Below the pieces are notes generated by a model. It saw only the letters and a program-made list of their open reading frames with translations. It had not been told where the DNA came from and made no database searches. From NCBI GenBank assembly GCA_964388055.1, contig CAYLXU010000011.1:1-18131 (forward strand): a stretch of 18,131 bases of DNA, given 5' to 3'. Positions 15,389 through 18,131 of the stretch are shown in pieces (positions within the stretch are counted from its first letter, which is position 1; each line of letters opens with the position of its first letter). The DNA comes from CAYLXU01 sp964388055 (lineage in GTDB: Bacteria > Patescibacteriota > Minisyncoccia > UBA6257 > JACRHW01). The position numbers and the translations under genes are program-made.

Positions 15389-15500
15389 CTTGGTTGTTCC
15401 GGATAAGAAATAAAGGGCTTCGGGTTCTGAGCATAAGGCCTGTTGAGGCGCTTATAACCAGCTTCCCAAAACCCTTTATTACTTATCTCGTTGTTCCAAG
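15389..15500 (-). promoter_or_regulatory. Long structured RNA element between rpsO and the NYN nuclease gene
   Basis: The main stem pairs 15402-15424 with 15465-15487: 22 of 23 positions pair, with one U-U mismatch (15408/15481). Pairs 15418/15471 and 15421/15468 are G-U on the minus-strand RNA but C-A mismatches on the plus strand, so the minus strand is the structured transcript. An inner arm pairs 15433-15437 with 15451-15455 and 15438-15441 with 15446-15449, around the loop 15442-15445. An outer stem 15389-15393 pairs with 15496-15500 in the same register, across a symmetric 8x8 internal loop with AACAA on both sides. No T-run follows, so it is not a normal terminator. Likely roles are an RNase III processing site, a message stabiliser or a regulatory leader; a small mobile repeat is the alternative. 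Confidence 0.8.
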
Positions 15501-15503
15501 TTA

Positions 15504-15767
15504 TTATTTTAATCCTAACTTTTTGATGATTTTATTATACCCACGCTTGTTTGTTTCCTCAAGATATGTCAAAAGTTTTTTTCTTTTTGAAACCATTCTT
15601 AACAATCCCCTGCGTGAACTTACGTCCTTTGGGTTTGTTTTAAGGTGTTTCGTAAGACTGTCGATTTCCTTTGAAAATAAGGCAACTTGTACCTCGGCGG
15701 AACCTGTGTCCGTGGTGTGGGTACCGTAGTCTTTAAAAACGTTTTCTTTTTGTCGTTTGCTTAACAT
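15504..15767 (-). CDS. rpsO: 30S ribosomal protein S15
   Basis: S15 binds the central domain of 16S rRNA early in small-subunit assembly. At 87 residues it is normal length for the family. Typical motifs are visible: DTGSAEVQVALFSKEI, LTKHLKTNPKD, SRRGLLRMVSKRKKLLTYL. The ATG at 15767 has no Shine-Dalgarno sequence. TGATACAAT ends six bases upstream, so the message may start at the start codon. It is the first gene of the rpsO-NYN-pnp block and is divergent from the recombinase gene. Confidence 0.97.
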   Translation of the reverse strand: MLSKRQKENVFKDYGTHTTDTGSAEVQVALFSKEIDSLTKHLKTNPKDVSSRRGLLRMVSKRKKLLTYLEETNKRGYNKIIKKLGLK

Positions 15768-15773
15768 GCCATG

Positions 15774-15802
15774 ATTGTATCATAAGATGAAAAAAATAGC
15801 AA
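15774..15802 (-). promoter_or_regulatory. rpsO promoter, extended -10, predicted leaderless
   Basis: The minus strand has TTGCTA (15802-15797), a 17-base spacer and TACAAT (15779-15774) with the TGA extension. The ATG follows after six bases, so the expected start of transcription is the A of the ATG. This is the best-supported leaderless case in the window. Confidence 0.65.
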
Positions 15803-15824
15803 GCGTCTACTTATGGACATCTGG

Positions 15825-15833
15825 TGCTATACT
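15825..15833 (+). promoter_or_regulatory. Extended -10 promoter of the tyrosine recombinase gene
   Basis: TGCTATACT on the plus strand ends 15 bases before the ATG at 15849. The -35 position (GTCTAC) is poor. The predicted leader is about 8 bases, too short to hold a Shine-Dalgarno sequence, and none is seen. Confidence 0.5.
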
Positions 15834-15848
15834 ATTATTGTGCGACAC

Positions 15849-16769
15849 ATGGCAGCGAATACCATTGAACAACTATTCAAGGATTATCTTGATTATTTAG
15901 AGATTGAGAAGGGGCGATCTATAAAAACGCGTGATAATTACGAGCGTTATCTTAAGCGTTTTTTGGAATTTTCGAGAGTTATCGCCCCGGAAGGAATTAC
16001 TCCAGAAGTCGTGCGCCAATTTCGTCTTTGGCTTAATCGCCTTACCGATGAACACGGGAGGCCTCTTAAAAAAATAACTCAGAATTATTATATCATTGCA
16101 TTAAGGAACTTTCTCAAATATTGCGCAAAGCGAGACATTGCGACGCTTGCGGCAGACAAGATAGAGCTTGGAAAGGTTCCAGATAGAGACATTGATATTT
16201 TAGATACGCGTGATTTGGATCGAATGCTTGCCATCGATAAACAAGACATAAAATCGTTGAGAGATCGGGCGTTGTTGGAACTTTTGTTTGCGACGGGGCT
16301 TCGCGTTTCTGAGCTTTGTGCCCTAAATCGTGATTCTATTGATCTTGAGCGAGAGGAGTTTTCGGTGCGGGGTAAGGGGCAGAAGGTGCGGGTGGTGTTT
16401 CTTTCCCCCTCTGCAAAGGTAGCGCTTAAGGAGTATCTTGCATTGCGTGGCGATATTGAAGAAGCTCTTTTTGTTTCTTTTAGTCATTCAAATCCACCAA
16501 AGGTGCTTCAGCGTCTTACCTCAAGAAGTGTACAGCGTATCGTGTCATTTTATGCGACAAAGGCAGGTATAGCGAAGCACACTACTCCACACAAGCTTCG
16601 CCATCTTTTCGCCACCGACCTACTTATTAATGGGGCAGATCTTCGTTCGGTGCAGATGCTTTTGGGGCACGCCAACATTTCAACGACCCAGGTGTATACG
16701 CATCTTACAAATAAGGAGTTGAAAGAAATTCATCGTACTTTTCACGATAGAAGGAGGAGGAAGAGTTGA
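15849..16769 (+). CDS. xerC: Tyrosine recombinase, XerC/XerD/XerA-type
   Basis: This 306-residue protein has an N-terminal SAM-like core-binding domain (about 1-100) and a C-terminal catalytic domain. All catalytic residues are present: R152 (TGLRVSEL), K176 (RGKGQKVR), H248 and R251 (TPHKLRHLFATDLL), H274 (LLGHANISTT) and Y283 (QVYTHL). The length and lack of extra domains fit Xer recombinases that resolve chromosome dimers at dif, rather than phage integrases. No integration site, tRNA or mobile cargo is next to it, which supports the housekeeping role. XerC versus XerD cannot be told; single-Xer systems exist. I chose the ATG at 15849 (MAANTIEQLF). An in-frame ATG at 15813 precedes the promoter and is rejected. 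Confidence 0.93.
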   Translation: MAANTIEQLFKDYLDYLEIEKGRSIKTRDNYERYLKRFLEFSRVIAPEGITPEVVRQFRLWLNRLTDEHGRPLKKITQNYYIIALRNFLKYCAKRDIATLAADKIELGKVPDRDIDILDTRDLDRMLAIDKQDIKSLRDRALLELLFATGLRVSELCALNRDSIDLEREEFSVRGKGQKVRVVFLSPSAKVALKEYLALRGDIEEALFVSFSHSNPPKVLQRLTSRSVQRIVSFYATKAGIAKHTTPHKLRHLFATDLLINGADLRSVQMLLGHANISTTQVYTHLTNKELKEIHRTFHDRRRRKS

Positions 16770-16838
16770 TAGGAGCGACTATCTGTAGTGATCTTATGCC
16801 AGGATTTGTGCAACGCTGGCTATGGATAGCGAAAAACG

Positions 16839-16859
16839 AAAACCCCGTTAGGGGTTTTT
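16839..16859. terminator. Bidirectional terminator between the recombinase and the KOW-like gene
   Basis: AAAACCCC at 16839-16846 and GGGGTTTT at 16851-16858 form an 8-bp hairpin with a GTTA loop, with A- and T-tracts on the two sides. It lies 70 bases after the recombinase stop. It overlaps the stop codon of the convergent minus-strand gene (16860-16858). It has the same design as the terminator at 7726-7755. Confidence 0.9.
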
Positions 16860-17085
16860 AAAGAGTGAACTCTAACTCTTCTTCAGTAAGGGAGTACGTT
16901 TTGTATCCTCCGTTCAAAGGAAACCGTACCTTATATATGTTTTTGTCATTTTTTGTATCCTTTTGTGCGGAAAGCACTATTCCGGTTTTTCCGATTAAGG
17001 CATTATATTCTCTTCCCATGAATAACCTTTTGAGAAGTCCGATTTTTTCAATGCGTACATGATCGAAGCGTTTGAAACGGGGCAT
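16858..17085 (-). CDS. Small KOW/SH3-like basic protein, unknown function
   Basis: This 75-residue protein has a basic N-terminus (PRFKRFDHVRI). The central GKTGIVL (32-38) resembles a KOW or SH3-like turn, and the C-terminus is acidic (LTEEELEFTL). KOW-like folds bind RNA, ribosome or polymerase, but this assignment rests on one short motif. It has the clearest Shine-Dalgarno sequence in the window. The terminator overlapping its stop suggests a self-contained unit. Confidence 0.75.
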   Translation of the reverse strand: MPRFKRFDHVRIEKIGLLKRLFMGREYNALIGKTGIVLSAQKDTKNDKNIYKVRFPLNGGYKTYSLTEEELEFTL

Positions 17086-17090
17086 GGCTA

Positions 17091-17100
17091 CTCCCCCTCT
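17091..17100 (-). promoter_or_regulatory. Shine-Dalgarno site of the KOW-like gene
   Basis: The minus strand reads AGAGGGGGAG, with its final GGAG 5 bases before the ATG at 17085. It is singled out because nearly every other gene here lacks such a site. Confidence 0.7.
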
Positions 17101-17187
17101 AAGGACCTGATTTTACTAAAACATATGTGTGTTTTTTTGAAAAGTTTTTGTGCTGCTAGGTCCCACTCTAGGTTACGAGCAATGGGA

Positions 17188-17958
17188 TTATGATCTTTGA
17201 TAGTGTAGCCAACCCCACAAAAGGGAGAGGAAAAAGAAGCCTCCGCTTACCATAATAAAGATTGGTCCAGGAATTTGATTATATGAAAGAACGAGGAACA
17301 TGCTTATAAGCGCCGAGAGCGTGCCAATGAGAGCGCTTATAATGAAAAAGCCTTGAATGTTTCTGCTTATGTTTTTTGCGGCCGCAGCTGGGATGATAAT
17401 AAGTGCGCCCATGAGCAATGCCCCGATGAAGCGAATTCCAAGCGCGATGGTGAGTGCAAAGAGAAAAAGATATACGAGTTCGTAGACCTCTCGTTTGATC
17501 TTAACGGATTGCGCAAGTTCAGGTGAGAGGCTGAGCAGTATAAATTGTTTTGAAAATAAAAGAAGGAGACCCGTGATCACAAGCGACAGGGCAAAAAGAG
17601 CAAGGTATTCATGTTGTTGGAGCTCGAGTATGTTCCCGAGCATTGCTTCAAGGAGTTCGTGTTCGGGGGTAATAATTGCACCGACAGCAAGACTGAGTGA
17701 AAACACGACTCCTACAACACTTTCAATAGCAAGATTGCTTGCGAGTTCTACACGCCAGATGAGAAGTGCGCCGAGGGCAAGAAATACAAATGCCCCTATA
17801 AACGGATTAATGTTTAGGAGGAGTGCGAGACCCAGACCGGGTAATGCAATGTGTGAGAAGGCATCTCCTGCGAGGGTCATTCGTTTTAATACTGCAAATA
17901 CACCGAGGATGCTTGCGGTGAGAGCAATTGAAATGCTTGTAAGAATTAGAAGTGACAT
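17188..17958 (-). CDS. znuB: ABC-3 family zinc/manganese transporter permease
   Basis: This 256-residue integral membrane protein has about eight hydrophobic segments. The family signature is KRMTLAGDAFSHIALPG (25-41), which carries H36. The family imports zinc, manganese or iron with an ATPase and a surface metal-binding lipoprotein; the metal cannot be told from the sequence. The start is set at ATG 17958. An open frame to 18054 exists but overlaps the preceding ATPase gene out of frame, and its extra residues are hydrophilic and unlike the family. Only one base separates this ATG from the ATPase stop, so the genes are translationally coupled. The metal-binding protein gene is not in view. 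Confidence 0.92.
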   Translation of the reverse strand: MSLLILTSISIALTASILGVFAVLKRMTLAGDAFSHIALPGLGLALLLNINPFIGAFVFLALGALLIWRVELASNLAIESVVGVVFSLSLAVGAIITPEHELLEAMLGNILELQQHEYLALFALSLVITGLLLLFSKQFILLSLSPELAQSVKIKREVYELVYLFLFALTIALGIRFIGALLMGALIIIPAAAAKNISRNIQGFFIISALIGTLSALISMFLVLSYNQIPGPIFIMVSGGFFFLSLLWGWLHYQRS

Positions 17959-17959
17959 G

Positions 17960-18131
17960 TTATTGGTGTTTCCCGTGAGGGTGATAAAAAAGCTCTCGTT
18001 CCCCATAAAGTTGTTGCAGCGATTCCGTGGTAAGGGCCTTTTGCGGCTCTCCATGACAGACCAGCTTTTTGTTTACACAGACCACCTTATCTGCATAACG
18101 GTAAATGATGTTCAGGTCGTGGTTGATCATG
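17960..18131 (-). CDS. znuC: Zinc/manganese ABC transporter ATPase, C-terminal part (cut by window edge)
   Basis: The last 57 codons are visible, the first full one at 18130-18128; the gene continues beyond the right edge. The fragment begins MINHDLNIIYRYADKVVCVN, where NHDL holds the H-loop histidine of ABC ATPases. CHGEPQKALTTESLQQLYG matches the usual end of ZnuC/MntB-type subunits. It ends in a His-rich tail (HPHGKHQ), common in metal transporters. The stop is one base before the permease ATG. Confidence 0.9.
   Translation of the reverse strand, partial: MINHDLNIIYRYADKVVCVNKKLVCHGEPQKALTTESLQQLYGERELFYHPHGKHQ

Noticed and set aside
17103..17163. GGACCT / AGGTCC inverted repeat between the permease and the KOW-like gene
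   Set aside because: Six pairs across about 50 bases with no T-run are not enough to call a terminator or riboswitch.
17959..18054. N-terminal extension of the transporter permease
   Set aside because: The region is the ATPase gene in another frame (ending QLYGERELFYHPHG), and the permease family begins at MSLLILTSI.
1..18131. tRNA, rRNA, CRISPR, insertion sequence, prophage, restriction or toxin-antitoxin system
   Set aside because: Looked for on both strands. No cloverleaf with a TTCGA-type arm, no regularly spaced repeats, no transposase, and no nuclease-antitoxin pair. The Xer-type recombinase has no integration context.

Overview
The window looks like chromosome of a Patescibacteria (Candidate Phyla Radiation) bacterium, most likely a Parcubacteria-type lineage. 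This rests on gene content and style, not on a database search. Housekeeping genes are compact (700-aa PNPase, 648-aa UvrD/PcrA helicase, 87-aa S15). There are several exported or membrane-anchored proteins of no recognisable family. A LysM/M23 protein has two N-terminal membrane segments. Short intergenic A/T-rich repeats are built from AATTT-like words. Few genes have a Shine-Dalgarno sequence. The standard bacterial code fits all genes. Almost everything is on the minus strand; only the LysM-M23 protein and the tyrosine recombinase are on the plus strand.

Layout on the minus strand, read left to right. Positions 1-3067 hold three export-linked proteins of unknown function in one apparent operon; the last is cut by the window edge. 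Positions 3195-3647 hold a small secreted cysteine-containing protein with its own promoter and terminator. Positions 3656-6401 hold rsmA (16S rRNA dimethyltransferase) directly downstream of a pcrA/uvrD helicase. Positions 6527-9120 hold a convergent cell-wall pair: a plus-strand LysM-M23 endopeptidase and a minus-strand protein joining an L,D-transpeptidase to a D,D-carboxypeptidase, separated only by a shared terminator. Positions 9203-11171 hold comM/yifB behind a DksA/TraR-type zinc-finger protein. Positions 11322-12518 hold a Pro/Thr/Gln-rich single-pass membrane protein. Positions 12710-15767 hold an RNA-metabolism block rpsO - NYN-domain nuclease - pnp. Then come a plus-strand Xer-type recombinase (15849-16769), a small KOW-like protein, and a zinc/manganese ABC transporter permease with the tail of its ATPase (17188-18131).

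The most striking non-coding element is a long imperfect RNA hairpin that fills almost the whole gap between rpsO and the NYN nuclease gene (15389-15500). Its main stem pairs 22 of 23 positions, and two of those pairs are G-U only if the minus strand is transcribed. This recalls the RNase III-cleaved leader of pnp in the enterobacterial rpsO-pnp operon, but here it lies before an inserted nuclease gene. A second theme is promoter layout: four genes have an extended -10 (TGn + TATAAT or TACAAT) 6-9 bases before the start codon, with no Shine-Dalgarno sequence at a usable spacing. This predicts leaderless or nearly leaderless mRNAs.

No tRNA, rRNA, CRISPR array, insertion sequence or prophage was seen, and no gene-free stretch exceeds 200 bases.
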